Part shown: positions 20,657 through 30,097 of the stretch, one piece after another
Position numbering within the stretch: position 1 is the first letter of the stretch
How the letters are laid out: each line of letters opens with the position of its first letter
Source of the DNA: Segetibacter sp. 3557_3
GTDB taxonomy: Bacteria; Bacteroidota; Bacteroidia; Chitinophagales; Chitinophagaceae
Direction: 5' to 3'
Assembly: GCF_004354985.1 (NCBI RefSeq)
Contig: NZ_SMSK01000006.1
Location: forward strand, 124,001 to 188,000
DNA length: 64,000 nucleotides
The notes under the pieces: model-generated
The model's input: only the letters and a program-made list of their open reading frames with translations
Databases searched by the model: none
Told to the model about the DNA's origin: nothing
Position numbers and translations under genes: made by a program

Positions 20657-20720
20657 CACTGCAATGATGAGTGGTTTAAGAAACGGCATTTTTTGTAACC
20701 AGCATTAGTCTGGAATTTGG

Positions 20721-20757
20721 CATCGTTGCCCGCCCGCTGCGCAGTGGGACGAGTGTC
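20721..20757. repeat. REP-like palindrome, copy 1
   Basis: CATCGTTGCCCGCCCGCTG followed by CGCAGTGGGACGAGTGTC: a GC-rich imperfect palindrome in the spacer between convergent genes. It shares sequence with 22919-22949 (inverted) and 28749-28789. Confidence 0.65.
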
Positions 20758-20848
20758 ACTCCCTTGTACCGGAAGTTCTTTGCTGAGCCCCGGTTTTCTC
20801 CGCTTAGGCACCCTATGTCGCAAAATTCGATCCTCCGGTTTGCCTGCT

Positions 20849-22630
20849 TTATGCAGCGGTAAGGCTTTTACGTTCACCAATCTGTTGCCGCCACATTGCA
20901 TAATAAAGCCCTTTTTCCTCTAATAGTTGGTGGTGGCTTCCCGTTTCAACAACCCGACCCTTTTCAAGTACATATATACGGTCGGCATGCATTATCGTGC
21001 TCAGCCGGTGCGCAATCAGCACGGTTATTTGCTCACGTTCCGAAAGTATATTCTTTATGGTTCCGGTAATTTCCTCTTCTGTAATGCTGTCCAGCGAAGA
21101 GGTGGCCTCATCGAATATAAGCAGGTGGGGTTTACGTAACAGTGCACGTGCTATGGACAAGCGTTGTTTTTCACCGCCGCTGAGTTTTAACCCGCCTTCA
21201 CCGATCAGGGTCTCAATTCCATTTTCAGCCCTTGACAACAAGTAATTACAACTTGCCTTACTCAAAACATCCAGCACGTCGGCTTCAGTTGCTTCCGGCT
21301 TTACAAACGTCAGGTTTTCCCTGATTGTGCCCGCAAAAAGTTGTGTATCCTGGGTCACAAAACCAATCTGGTTCCGCAACTCATCAAATTCAATGTCGTT
21401 GCTGCTTAATCCATTGTAAAGTATTGCTCCGTTTTGCGGGCGGTATAGCCCTACCAACAATTTCACCAGGGTACTTTTACCTGCGCCGGAAGGGCCAACG
21501 AAAGCTATAGTCTCGCCCATCTTAACATCGAAGCTGATGCCATCAAGCGCATTATACTGTGCGGTCTGGTGTTTAAAGGTGACATTTTTAAACTCCAGTT
21601 CTTCAATCATGCCCACGGGAAGTGGATTTTCTGGTCGTTCTTCAACCTTCTTCTCCATCACCCGGTGAAAATTATTTAACGAGGCTTCGGCTTCGCGGTA
21701 ACTCATGATAATGCTTCCGATCTCCTGGAGGGGACCAAAAATAAAGAAGCTGTAAAATTGTAGCGCAATCAACTCCCCTATAGTGAGTATGTTCCGGAAG
21801 ATGAGCCACATCAGGGTAAACGTAATCACCTGGCGAAGAAAATTAACCATTGTTCCCTGGATAAAACTCAGTGAACGAATGCTCTTCACCTTTTTTAGCT
21901 CCAGTCCCAGGATTTTGTAGGTATTGTTGTTCAGTCGCTTTACTTCCTGTTCAGTCAAGCCAAGGCTTTTAACCAATTCGATATTGCGAAGGCTCTCGGT
22001 TGTTGTTCCAGCGAGAGAGGTGGTTTCTTTAACGATGTTTTTCTGGATCGTTTTTATCCTTTTACTCAGGATGTTGGTAACAAAAGCAATCAGGATCGCA
22101 CCGCCGAAGTAGGTGGGTACGATTGACCAGTGCTTGTTGGTTGCATATATCGATACAAATACTACGCTTACCAGTATACCAAACAGTACATTAATAAAGT
22201 AGCCGATAAACTTCTCGGTGTCTGCACGAACCTTGGTTAAAACAGATAGGGTTTCACCGCTACGCTGGTCCTCAAATTCCTGGTAGGGCAGGCGCATGGA
22301 GTGCTTAAGCCCATCGGTAAAAATTTGCGCACCAAACTTCTGGATAACTACGTTCACGACATAGTCCTGGAAGGCTTTTGCAATCCGGCTGACCATTGCA
22401 GTGCCGACCAGCAGGCCAAGCATTTTCATGATCCCCAGGATGTAGGCATTTTCGCTCCGGGGAATGGTCTGCGCAGCATCTTCGTAAAACGGGTGTTTTG
22501 CATAGTTGTCGATCAGCAATCCAAAGATCATGGGATCAAAAAGGGAGAAGGTTTGGTTGATTGCCGCCAGCAACAATGCAAGCGCAATCATCCACTTATA
22601 TGGTTTAAGGTACTGGAGCAGCAGTTTCAT
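20849..22630 (-). CDS. ABC transporter, fused permease and ATPase (exporter type)
   Basis: A 593-residue half-transporter. Residues 1-310 are a type I exporter membrane domain with six segments; residues 340-580 are the ATPase: Walker A GPSGAGKST, Q-loop FVTQDTQ, signature LSGGEKQR, Walker B LLIFDEATSSLD, switch His in IAHRLST. It should act as a homodimer or pair with an unlinked half. The MsbA/lipid and multidrug groups are close in sequence and cannot be separated here. No partner genes on the same strand. Confidence 0.92.
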   Translation of the reverse strand: MKLLLQYLKPYKWMIALALLLAAINQTFSLFDPMIFGLLIDNYAKHPFYEDAAQTIPRSENAYILGIMKMLGLLVGTAMVSRIAKAFQDYVVNVVIQKFGAQIFTDGLKHSMRLPYQEFEDQRSGETLSVLTKVRADTEKFIGYFINVLFGILVSVVFVSIYATNKHWSIVPTYFGGAILIAFVTNILSKRIKTIQKNIVKETTSLAGTTTESLRNIELVKSLGLTEQEVKRLNNNTYKILGLELKKVKSIRSLSFIQGTMVNFLRQVITFTLMWLIFRNILTIGELIALQFYSFFIFGPLQEIGSIIMSYREAEASLNNFHRVMEKKVEERPENPLPVGMIEELEFKNVTFKHQTAQYNALDGISFDVKMGETIAFVGPSGAGKSTLVKLLVGLYRPQNGAILYNGLSSNDIEFDELRNQIGFVTQDTQLFAGTIRENLTFVKPEATEADVLDVLSKASCNYLLSRAENGIETLIGEGGLKLSGGEKQRLSIARALLRKPHLLIFDEATSSLDSITEEEITGTIKNILSEREQITVLIAHRLSTIMHADRIYVLEKGRVVETGSHHQLLEEKGLYYAMWRQQIGERKSLTAA

Positions 22631-22815
22631 GCAAAAGGTTGATGGATGAACTGCTAAGCTAACAAAAAAATAAATGGATGTCGCGACATTGAATTTGGAA
22701 AGGGGCCGGTTAACATCGGGAAAGCAGCTCCGGTTGCGTATTGAAGATCAATAAAAACAGCTGCTGATACTAAGGAGTCACGTGGCTACGAAGCGGAGTG
22801 TGACGGTGTTTGTAG

Positions 22816-22887
22816 TGGCCTCGCCAGGAATCGAACCTGGATCTGGAGCTTCGGAAACTCTTATACTATCCATTGTACTACAAGGCC
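22816..22887 (-). tRNA. tRNA-Arg (anticodon CCG)
   Basis: On the minus strand: acceptor GGCCTTG pairs with CGAGGCC, discriminator A; D-arm GTAC/GTAT; anticodon loop TTCCGAA on a GAGT/GCTC stem gives anticodon CCG (codon CGG); T-arm CCAGG-TTCGATT-CCTGG. 72 nt without an encoded CCA. Confidence 0.9.
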
Positions 22888-22902
22888 AAATCTTGTTATT
22901 AA

Positions 22903-22962
22903 GAAACCTCTTATACATCCCCGTCCGACTGCGTCAGCGGGCGGGCATTGTACGACAAGGCC
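22903..22962 (-). pseudogene. Broken half copy of tRNA-Arg interrupted by a REP-like palindrome
   Basis: Fifteen bases beyond the intact tRNA lies a second copy of its 5' half, from the acceptor strand GGCCTTG (22956-22962) to the anticodon loop region near 22903. The T-arm and 3' acceptor strand are missing. About 26 bases of GC-rich palindromic DNA split the copy in the D-loop. It cannot fold into a tRNA. Confidence 0.7.
22919..22949. repeat. REP-like palindrome, copy 2, inside the tRNA remnant
   Basis: Reverse complement reads AATGCCCGCCCGCTGACGCA then GTCGGACGGGG, aligning with the copies at 20721 and 28749. Confidence 0.65.
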
Positions 22963-23366
22963 AAAAAAATATCGCAACCTAAATACATCACTGTTGAGCT
23001 ATTAAAAGGCAGGTTTGTTTAGGGGCATAACTTTTTACGGAGGGCAAAAGTAAGGAGTTGTTTTTATACTCCCGATTAAAAATCTGCCACAAAAAGGCGG
23101 GAATTTCGATCGGGGTAATCTGAGACTTCTTTGTATTGGGTATGGTCGGGGACGTATTTCGAAAAACGCTCCCGTGTACACCCAAAATACTCCGTGCAGT
23201 TAATCCTGCCCTTCACTGGCAGAGCTTTACCTCGAAGACTAACGATGACCATTAATTTTGCCGATGAAGTGATTGCGACGCAACGATGATGCCATAGCAA
23301 ACTAATGCCGGTATCCGAAAAACTTTAGAAGTCCGGGTTCAGCGGCCATCAATGGTAACATTGGAG
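22963..23366. other. Spacer, nothing recognised
   Basis: After the tRNA remnant I see no convincing gene, hairpin or repeat apart from a short GATTGCGACGCAACGATGA near 23271 that resembles part of the dispersed element at 6245 and 39913. Confidence 0.4.
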
Positions 23367-23398
23367 TTTGCCTGTCGCTGCTGTTCGGCTTAACTTAG
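23367..23398 (+). promoter_or_regulatory. Promoter of the 48-residue membrane peptide
   Basis: TTTG at 23367-23370, 20-base spacer, TAACTTAG at 23391-23398 (one mismatch to TAnnTTTG), 16 bases before the ATG. Confidence 0.5.
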
Positions 23399-23414
23399 CA
23401 TTTAAACCTGCACC

Positions 23415-23561
23415 ATGACGTTTACACTTAACCTATTGACTGCTGATTACCCGATCCGGCCAACGTACCTGTTTACGCTGGGACTGGCTATTATCTTCGG
23501 CATCATCGCATTTATGATGTACTGGAAAAAAAGACGCAACCGGGATGATAAGGTGGGTTAG
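23415..23561 (+). CDS. Small single-pass membrane protein, 48 aa
   Basis: ATG at 23415 opens a 48-codon frame: a short polar N-terminus (MTFTLNLLTADYPIRP), one hydrophobic segment (TYLFTLGLAIIFGIIAFMMY) and a strongly basic tail (WKKKRRNRDDKVG pattern). Positive residues after the segment predict N-out/C-in topology. The promoter just upstream and the clean membrane-protein composition support it as a real gene. I do not recognise a family. It stands alone between the tRNA remnant and repeat-rich DNA. It might be a small regulatory membrane peptide, but nothing in the sequence names a partner. Confidence 0.55.
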   Translation: MTFTLNLLTADYPIRPTYLFTLGLAIIFGIIAFMMYWKKRRNRDDKVG

Positions 23562-24231
23562 AATGGATTGGCGAATTACGAATGGGCGGATTGCGGATTG
23601 AAGAGACACCGCAGAGAAAAGGAGTGGCAGAGATTCTCGCAGAGGAGAGGATGGGCGGATTCCGGATTAGCGAATTGCGGATTGGCGGATTACGGATTCA
23701 TGATCCTCGATCTGGAAGATGATTGAGTCTGCGATTGCTGTTGCACCCGACGCTTTTTACTTTTGAATTTTTACTTTTGACTTTGGACTTTTTACCGCAG
23801 AGAACGAGAGAAGCAGAGAATTTCGCAGAGGAGAGGATAGGCGGATTACGGATTGGCGAATTGCGAAGAGCAGTTTACCGCAGTGAACGGGAGAAGCAGA
23901 GATTTTCGCAGAGGATACGCGGATTACGGATTGTCGGATTACGGACTCATGATCCTAGATAAACAGGATTATGGAGACACCATTTGCTGTTGCACCCGAG
24001 GCTTTTTACTTTTGAATTTTTACTTTTGACTTTGGACTTTTTACCGCAGAGAACAGGAGAGGCAGAGATTTTCGCAGAGGAAAGGATTAGCGGATTACGA
24101 TTGGCGAATTTCGGATTAGCGTATGGCGAATTGCGGATTTATGATCCTAGATAAACAAGATGATTCAGTCACGGTTTGCTGTTGCACCTGAGACTTTTTA
24201 CTTTTGACTTTTGACTTTTTTTACGGAGCGT
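23562..24231. repeat. Low-complexity dispersed-repeat spacer
   Basis: The stretch is built from recurring short modules: GCGGATTACGGATTGGCGAA-like heptamer runs, ACCGCAGAGAACGGGAGAAG followed by CAGAGATTTTCGCAGAGGA (about four times), ATGATCCTAGATAAACA-like pieces, and TTTTGACTTTTGACTTTT runs. The same modules reappear at 54960-55570. No gene is credible here. Confidence 0.75.
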
Positions 24232-24828
24232 TTAAATCCTACTCCCGAACCGGTAACGTAACCCGATTCCGTTGCCGCCTGAGGATACATGCAATTTTGA
24301 AGCAGCCCGGTACAGCTTTCTCCCATAATTTTGGTGAAGCACGTACATGATTCCATCAAATACAAAAAGTGTGACCCCCTGCACCATAATGCTTTCGCCA
24401 TAACCCGTTAGCTTGGCGCGATCTCCACTGTTGTTCGAACGTTCCCGCAAATAAGCACCCGCCGCCACGTAGCCCAGGTCTAAACCGGCGTTCAGCAAAA
24501 ACACTTTTTCGATACCGGATTGTTCTTTAAACGCGTTTACCAACCCATCATGCTCCTGTTGCTGCCTAAGCAAACCAAGCCCTGCTATGCCGAGTGTAAC
24601 CCCGTTCCAAATGGTATTCATCTGGTGGAAATACCGGGTGGATCCGGAACTTTTGCCGGCCGCAACCCCACTGTACAATATATTTGCTGCCGCCCACGAA
24701 CCTATCACCAGCAAACCCCTTTTGTTTATTGTTGCCCGCGATTTGTTGAAAGGAGCAGGATTCAGCGTCTGCCCATTTACACCAGATCCCAAAAGCAAGC
24801 TTGTAAACACAAATAAGATCATTCGCAT
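24232..24828 (-). CDS. Conserved Bacteroidota membrane protein with signal peptide, 198 aa
   Basis: A 198-residue protein with an N-terminal signal-like segment (MILFVFTSLLLGSGVNGQ) and several moderately hydrophobic stretches. The core pattern W-AA-N-I-L-Y-SG then RYFHQMNTIWNGVTLGIA resembles a small Bacteroidota family I recall as DUF6992; I could not check that. Function unknown. It is an isolated gene between repeat-rich DNA and secA, divergent from secA across 471 bases. Confidence 0.65.
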   Translation of the reverse strand: MRMILFVFTSLLLGSGVNGQTLNPAPFNKSRATINKRGLLVIGSWAAANILYSGVAAGKSSGSTRYFHQMNTIWNGVTLGIAGLGLLRQQQEHDGLVNAFKEQSGIEKVFLLNAGLDLGYVAAGAYLRERSNNSGDRAKLTGYGESIMVQGVTLFVFDGIMYVLHQNYGRKLYRAASKLHVSSGGNGIGLRYRFGSRI

Positions 24829-25299
24829 AGTGCTTCAACAATTATTTCTGATGGGAGTTCATGGAGTTGCGAAACGCTGCCACCGATTAGATGAAAAAGC
24901 GAGTACTGTTAACTGGCCTTCCCTTGTCGGGGCCCGTACAACCCAAAGGGTTATGGGACAGGTGCTGGTGCAAAACTTCCAACCGGTAAACGCTGGCTAA
25001 GTTAGCTAGTGCAGGTTTAGCTTAGCAGGCAGCATACTGAGCGTTCTCATACCAGTTGGGGCAAAACTCCGGTTTAGATATTTGTAGCCGGGAAAACCCG
25101 AATACACCGTTGCAAATGAAGGGCTTGCAGTAGTTAAAATATTAACAGAAATCCACTTTACAGCTTTATTTCCTTCTCCCGGTGTTTTGCTACCTTTGTT
25201 CCCCTGTCATATTGGCCATTCTCTTCAGAATAGCACCAAATTTGACTTTCTAAAAAGCTTTATAACTAAAAATTATACCCCCTTACCTAAAATACATAT
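24829..25299. other. Spacer with the secA promoter, otherwise nothing recognised
   Basis: 471 bases between divergent genes. Apart from a -7 box at 25191 I see no repeat, hairpin with T-run or small gene that stands out. The 5' leader of secA would be about 95 nt, long enough for a regulatory structure, but none is evident by eye. Confidence 0.4.
25191..25198 (+). promoter_or_regulatory. Putative -7 box of secA
   Basis: TACCTTTG, an exact TAnnTTTG match, 101 bases before the secA ATG. A TTTA about 22 bases upstream is a weak -33 match. Confidence 0.4.
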
Positions 25300-28200
25300 A
25301 TGATAGGTTTCTTATCAAAAATATTCGGTGGCAGTAAGTCGCAGAAAGACGTAAAGGTGCTCACCCCTATTGTAGAAAAGGTGAACACCTTTTTTAAGCA
25401 GTACCAGGAACTTTCAAACGATGAACTCCGCGGGAAAACTGTTCAATTCAGGGAGCGAATAGCCCAACACCTTACCACGATTGATGCCGCCATTGTAAGC
25501 CAGCAGGCCGAGGCTGAAGAGCTTGCCATCGAAGATATATCTGGTCGCGATACAATTTACCGGCAGATTGACAAACTGAAGAAGGACCGTGATGATCAGA
25601 TTGAGGAGATCCTGAAAGAAATTCAACCCGAAGCTTTTGCTGTTGTAAAAGAAACGGCCCGCCGCTTTACCGTAAATACTGAGATTGTAGCCACTGCAAC
25701 AGAGCTCGACCGGAAACTCGCACTCGAGAAATCCCATATTAAAATTGACGGAGACCAGGTAATTTACCAGAACACCTGGCTTGCTGCCGGTGGAAGCGTA
25801 ACCTGGAACATGGTGCACTACGATGTTCAGCTGATCGGTGGTGCTGTATTGCACCAGGGTAAAATCGCCGAAATGGCAACTGGTGAAGGTAAAACACTGG
25901 TTTCAACATTGCCTGCATACTTGAATGCCCTCGCCGGCGAAGGTGTACATATTGTTACGGTAAACGACTACCTCGCCCGTCGTGACAGTGAATGGAACGG
26001 GCCCATTTTCGAGTGGCTCGGCGTTACCGTTGACTGTATCGATAAACATCAACCGAATTCAGAAGATCGCAGGAGAGCCTACCAGGCCGATATTACTTAT
26101 GGCACCAATAATGAATTTGGTTTCGACTACCTCCGGGATAACATGGTGCATAGTCCGGATGAAATGGTGCAGCGCAAACACCATTACGCTATGGTGGATG
26201 AGGTGGATAGCGTACTGATTGACGATGCAAGAACCCCGCTGATTATCTCAGGACCGGTGCCCAGGGGCGACGAGCAGGAGTACCACATATTAAGACCAAG
26301 GGTTCAGCAGTTGGTAGAGGCACAAAAAAGGGTGACCAACCAGTTTCTTAATGAAGCTAAAAAGAAGTTTGCAGAAGGTAACGACGATCCTAAAGATGGT
26401 GGTCTTGCCCTGATGCGCGCGCACCGTGGTTTGCCAAAGATGAGCGCCCTGATCAAGTTCCTTAGTGAGCCCGGGATGCGTTCGAAACTGCAAAAAACCG
26501 AAAACCATTACCTCGCGGATCAGCAGAAAGAGATGCCGAAGGTGGACGAGGAATTGTTTTTTTACATCGATGAAAAAAACAACTCGGTTGAACTGACGGA
26601 CAAGGGTATCCAGATGATTACCAAATCTGGCGAAGACCCCAACTTCTTTATTCTTCCTGATATCAGCGTGGCCCTAAATGCAATCGACACCGATGCTGAG
26701 CTGAGCGTTGAAGATAAACTGCATCAAAAGGAACACCTGCTGAACGAATATGCACTTAAAGCCGACCGGATACACACCGTACAGCAGCTTTTAAAGGCAT
26801 ATACATTGTTCGACAAGGATGTTGAATACGTGGTAATGGATGGTGCGGTGAAAATCGTTGACGAACAAACCGGTCGTATACTCGACGGACGTCGGTATAG
26901 CGATGGTTTGCACCAGGCGATTGAAGCAAAGGAAAACGTAAAGATCGAAGCGGCTACACAAACCTATGCAACGGTTACCCTGCAGAACTATTTCAGGATG
27001 TATCATAAGCTTGCCGGTATGACCGGTACGGCTGAAACTGAGGCAGCAGAGTTGTGGGATATCTATAAACTTGATGTAGTCACAATTCCTACAAACCTGT
27101 CCATCATCCGTAAGGACGACCAGGACATGATCTTTAAAACAAAGCGGGAAAAGTACAAGGCTGTTATCGACATGATTGAGGAACTGCGTAATGCAGGACG
27201 CCCTTGCCTGGTAGGTACAACAAGCGTAGAAGTTTCTGAATTGCTCAGCAGAATGCTAAAGCAAAAACAGGTACCCCATAATGTACTTAACGCAAAGCAA
27301 CATGCCCGTGAAGCACAGGTTGTTGCTGAAGCTGGTCTTGCTGGCGCAGTAACGATTGCAACCAACATGGCAGGTCGTGGTACCGACATTAAACTCGGAC
27401 CTGGTGTAAAAGAAGCGGGAGGACTCGCGATACTTGGTACGGAGCGGCATGAAAGCCGCCGTGTGGACAGGCAGCTACGCGGACGTGCAGGTAGGCAGGG
27501 AGACCCGGGTTCATCCATTTTCTTTGTGAGCCTTGAAGACGACCTGATGCGTATGTTTGGTAGCGAGCGGATTGCGAAGGTGATGGACTTTGCAGGTTAT
27601 AAGGAAGGCGAAGTTATCCAGCACAGCATGATTACCAAAAGCATCGAAAGGGCTCAGCGGAAGGTAGAAGAGAACAACTTTGGTATCCGGAAGCGCCTGT
27701 TGGAATATGACGACGTAATGAACAAACAACGGACGGTAATCTATACCAAGCGAAGCCATGCACTCTTCGGCGAGCGCCTTGCACTCGACCTCGATAATGC
27801 TTTTTACCTTGTTGCAGAAAACGTAGTTGTCGATGCTAAAGAACAAAACGACTTCGAAGGTTTCCGCCTTGCAGTAATCATGAACTTCGGCATTGATACA
27901 TCCATTACTGAAGAGGACTTCAATAAAAACAACGAACAACAACTTGCCGAAAAACTTTACGTTGAGGCAAACGAAAACTACCAGCGTAAAAAGGCTGAGA
28001 TCGCCAAAAATGCCCTGCCGGTATTCAAAAACATCAGGCAGCAGCAGGGCAATCATATCGAAAACGTAGTTGTTCCATTTACTGATGGTCGTCGTGGTAT
28101 GCAGGTGTTGGCAAACCTCGAAAAAACGCTTCAAACTGAAGGCGCTGAACTGGCAAATGCAGTGGAACGAAGCATTGCACTTGGCTTTATCGACGACGCC

Positions 28201-28632
28201 TGGAAGGAGCACCTGAGGGCAATGGACGATCTGAAGCAAAGCGTACAAACGGCTTCTTACGAACAAAAAGATCCATTGGTAATCTACAAAATGGAAGCTT
28301 TCGGGTTGTTTAAGAAAATGGACGAAGGTGTAAATAAAGAGATCGTCTCCTTCCTTTGCCATAGCGGAATACCGGTTGAAGAAGAGCGCCCGATTCCCAT
28401 CCGGGAAGGTCGCGAAGAGAAGACCGATATGAGCCGGATGCAATCCAATAAAGAGCAGGTAGACGCCGCTGGTGAAGACTATGCTGCCAACGAAAACGAC
28501 TATTTTGAGCAGGGTGACGGAGCTGCTGTAAAGCAGCAACCAATACTGGTTGGACCAAAAATTGGCCGTAATGATCCATGCCCTTGTGGAAGCGGAAAAA
28601 AATACAAGCAGTGTCATGGAAAAGACCTGTAG
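25300..28632 (+). CDS. secA: Preprotein translocase ATPase SecA
   Basis: A 1110-residue SecA, the motor that pushes secretory proteins through SecYEG. Walker A region [21 protein letters not shown]-type [17 protein letters not shown], helicase-domain [14 protein letters not shown] and [12 protein letters not shown] are all present, then the scaffold and wing domains and, at the very end, the zinc-binding SEC-C tail [14 protein letters not shown] (SecB/lipid contact). The length, about 200 more than E. coli SecA, is normal for Bacteroidota and comes from insertions between the helicase motifs. Terminator follows at once. Confidence 0.97.
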   Translation: MIGFLSKIFGGSKSQKDVKVLTPIVEKVNTFFKQYQELSNDELRGKTVQFRERIAQHLTTIDAAIVSQQAEAEELAIEDISGRDTIYRQIDKLKKDRDDQIEEILKEIQPEAFAVVKETARRFTVNTEIVATATELDRKLALEKSHIKIDGDQVIYQNTWLAAGGSVTWNMVHYDVQLIGGAVLHQGKIAEMATGEGKTLVSTLPAYLNALAGEGVHIVTVNDYLARRDSEWNGPIFEWLGVTVDCIDKHQPNSEDRRRAYQADITYGTNNEFGFDYLRDNMVHSPDEMVQRKHHYAMVDEVDSVLIDDARTPLIISGPVPRGDEQEYHILRPRVQQLVEAQKRVTNQFLNEAKKKFAEGNDDPKDGGLALMRAHRGLPKMSALIKFLSEPGMRSKLQKTENHYLADQQKEMPKVDEELFFYIDEKNNSVELTDKGIQMITKSGEDPNFFILPDISVALNAIDTDAELSVEDKLHQKEHLLNEYALKADRIHTVQQLLKAYTLFDKDVEYVVMDGAVKIVDEQTGRILDGRRYSDGLHQAIEAKENVKIEAATQTYATVTLQNYFRMYHKLAGMTGTAETEAAELWDIYKLDVVTIPTNLSIIRKDDQDMIFKTKREKYKAVIDMIEELRNAGRPCLVGTTSVEVSELLSRMLKQKQVPHNVLNAKQHAREAQVVAEAGLAGAVTIATNMAGRGTDIKLGPGVKEAGGLAILGTERHESRRVDRQLRGRAGRQGDPGSSIFFVSLEDDLMRMFGSERIAKVMDFAGYKEGEVIQHSMITKSIERAQRKVEENNFGIRKRLLEYDDVMNKQRTVIYTKRSHALFGERLALDLDNAFYLVAENVVVDAKEQNDFEGFRLAVIMNFGIDTSITEEDFNKNNEQQLAEKLYVEANENYQRKKAEIAKNALPVFKNIRQQQGNHIENVVVPFTDGRRGMQVLANLEKTLQTEGAELANAVERSIALGFIDDAWKEHLRAMDDLKQSVQTASYEQKDPLVIYKMEAFGLFKKMDEGVNKEIVSFLCHSGIPVEEERPIPIREGREEKTDMSRMQSNKEQVDAAGEDYAANENDYFEQGDGAAVKQQPILVGPKIGRNDPCPCGSGKKYKQCHGKDL

Positions 28633-28644
28633 CTAAATAGCCCC

Positions 28645-28679
28645 AAAACCAACCATCTCACCAGGTGGTTGGTTTTTTT
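28645..28679 (+). terminator. Terminator after secA
   Basis: Perfect 9-bp stem AACCAACCA/TGGTTGGTT followed by a T-run, 13 bases after the stop. Confidence 0.85.
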
Positions 28680-28748
28680 ATGTACAGCATTTTGCAACAG
28701 CTTTCCGACCACAGTTTTTTTGGAACCATCGGGGGTATTCCATGGCGT

Positions 28749-28789
28749 CATCGTTGCCCGCCCGGATGCACCAGTCGGACGGGCGTCGC
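28749..28789. repeat. REP-like palindrome, copy 3
   Basis: CATCGTTGCCCGCCCGGATG then CACCAGTCGGACGGGCGTCG; the CCCGCCCG and CGGACGGGCG arms pair. Same family as 20721 and 22919. Confidence 0.65.
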
Positions 28790-28889
28790 ATTACGTTCAT
28801 CGGTAAACCATCGTGCAGCACCAGGTGCTCCGGTGAAGGTTCGCGGATACAACATCTTCTCTAATTTCAGTTAACGAATACACGGGCAC

Positions 28890-29549
28890 ATGTTTTCTCC
28901 TTCGAATATTATTTCAACAACCCTCGCTCCGCCCCCACTCATCGCCGACATCGATAAGTTGTGTTCAGATGCTAAAGCTTATGGTTTTAACGCGGTATGT
29001 GTGCCGCCCTTATTTTTGAAGCGGGCAAAGGAGCAATTGCAGGAGGGCGGTGTGAAAGTTTCAACGGTAATTGCCTTTCCGTTCGGTTACCAATACGTAG
29101 AGGCGAAACTGGCAGAAATATTGCTTGCATTGGTCGACGGTGCGGATAATCTTGAAGTAGTAGTGAATATGACGGCGATCAAAAACGGTGATTGGGCTTA
29201 CGTTGCGCAAGAAATCAACCACATTGTGCCGGTGATTAAGAAGAAAGAGAAAGCAGTAATCTTTACCATTGAAACAGGATTGCTTACCGAAGACGAAATG
29301 ATCAAGTGTTGCGACCTTTATGGTGTAGCGGGTACGGACGTATTGAAGGTTTCAACCGGTTTTGGCGAGCGGGAGCCTGCACCCGCAGACGTAAGGACAA
29401 TGAGAAGTCACCTGGCCGATAAAGTACAGGTTGCGGCTGTTGGATACAATTACGATCAAGCCAGTGCATATTTTGAAGCAGGTGCATCACTGATTTTCAC
29501 ACCCAACGCCAGTGCAATCATGGCCGAACAACAGGCAACAACAACATGA
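28890..29549 (+). CDS. Divergent deoxyribose-phosphate aldolase (DeoC) paralogue
   Basis: A 219-residue DeoC-family TIM barrel. The Schiff-base lysine is present (Lys153 in DVLKVSTGFGE), but two other residues of the canonical catalytic set differ: the Asp of GADEVDxV is Glu89 here (GADNLEVVV), and the second lysine normally in GxKPAGG is gone (VQVAAVGYNYD). A canonical DeoC exists in the same window (37716-38633), so this copy may act on another aldehyde or have lost aldolase activity. It overlaps no neighbour; the SPOR gene follows after 47 bases on the same strand. Confidence 0.8.
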   Translation: MFSPSNIISTTLAPPPLIADIDKLCSDAKAYGFNAVCVPPLFLKRAKEQLQEGGVKVSTVIAFPFGYQYVEAKLAEILLALVDGADNLEVVVNMTAIKNGDWAYVAQEINHIVPVIKKKEKAVIFTIETGLLTEDEMIKCCDLYGVAGTDVLKVSTGFGEREPAPADVRTMRSHLADKVQVAAVGYNYDQASAYFEAGASLIFTPNASAIMAEQQATTT

Positions 29550-29596
29550 TGGCGCAGGGTACTGCGGAGAGCAGATTAACAATTAAAATTTCTTAT

Positions 29597-30061
29597 ATGC
29601 GCTACTTTCTTTGGTTTTTGCTGGCTTTTGGATCCCTATCCTTATCGGCGCAAAAACAACAGCCATCTATTTTTCCGGACTCGGGTTTTGGTTCCGTGGT
29701 GGTGTATAAGGATCCACGCCTCGACGTGCTATCAGCGAAGCAGGCAGAGATTAACAAACGTGCATCCCTGTTGTCGAGAAGCGGGAAAATTCGTGGCTAC
29801 CGGATCCAGGTGATCAATACCTCGAAACGCGAAGAAGCGAACACAGTGAAAGCCGAAATGTTGCGCCGCTTTCCCGACGAAAAGACCTACCTCCTTTACC
29901 AGGCCCCACACTTCAGGGTGCGGGTAGGTAACTTTTTAAAACAGCGTGATGCTGCCGACCTGAAGAAGCTTATTACAAATTTGTACCCCGATAAATACAT
30001 CTACGTAGTTCCAGACCTGATAGAATATACCTTTACCGACGACGAGGACCTGGACTTCTAA
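29597..30061 (+). CDS. Exported SPOR-domain protein
   Basis: A 154-residue protein. ATG 29597 begins a clear signal peptide (MRYFLWFLLAFGSLSLSAQ); the upstream in-frame start at 29546 would bury it. Residues about 65-140 form a SPOR domain (GYRIQVINTSKREEANTVKA, FRVRVGNFLKQRDAADLKK), a fold that binds denuded peptidoglycan glycans at division sites. A short acidic tail ends it. Likely periplasmic and linked to envelope or division. It sits between DeoC-like and M20 genes on the same strand. Confidence 0.85.
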   Translation: MRYFLWFLLAFGSLSLSAQKQQPSIFPDSGFGSVVVYKDPRLDVLSAKQAEINKRASLLSRSGKIRGYRIQVINTSKREEANTVKAEMLRRFPDEKTYLLYQAPHFRVRVGNFLKQRDAADLKKLITNLYPDKYIYVVPDLIEYTFTDDEDLDF

Positions 30062-30097
30062 CCGCGAATCACAGCCAGGTACCTACTGAAACCAAAC

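Noticed and set aside
24587-25000. 137-codon plus-strand frame before secA
   Set aside because: Mostly antisense to the 198-residue membrane protein; no domain or promoter support.
27511-28617. Long minus-strand frame of 368 codons
   Set aside because: It lies opposite secA, whose motifs are unmistakable; the peptide is rich in Phe, Cys and His and has no domain pattern.
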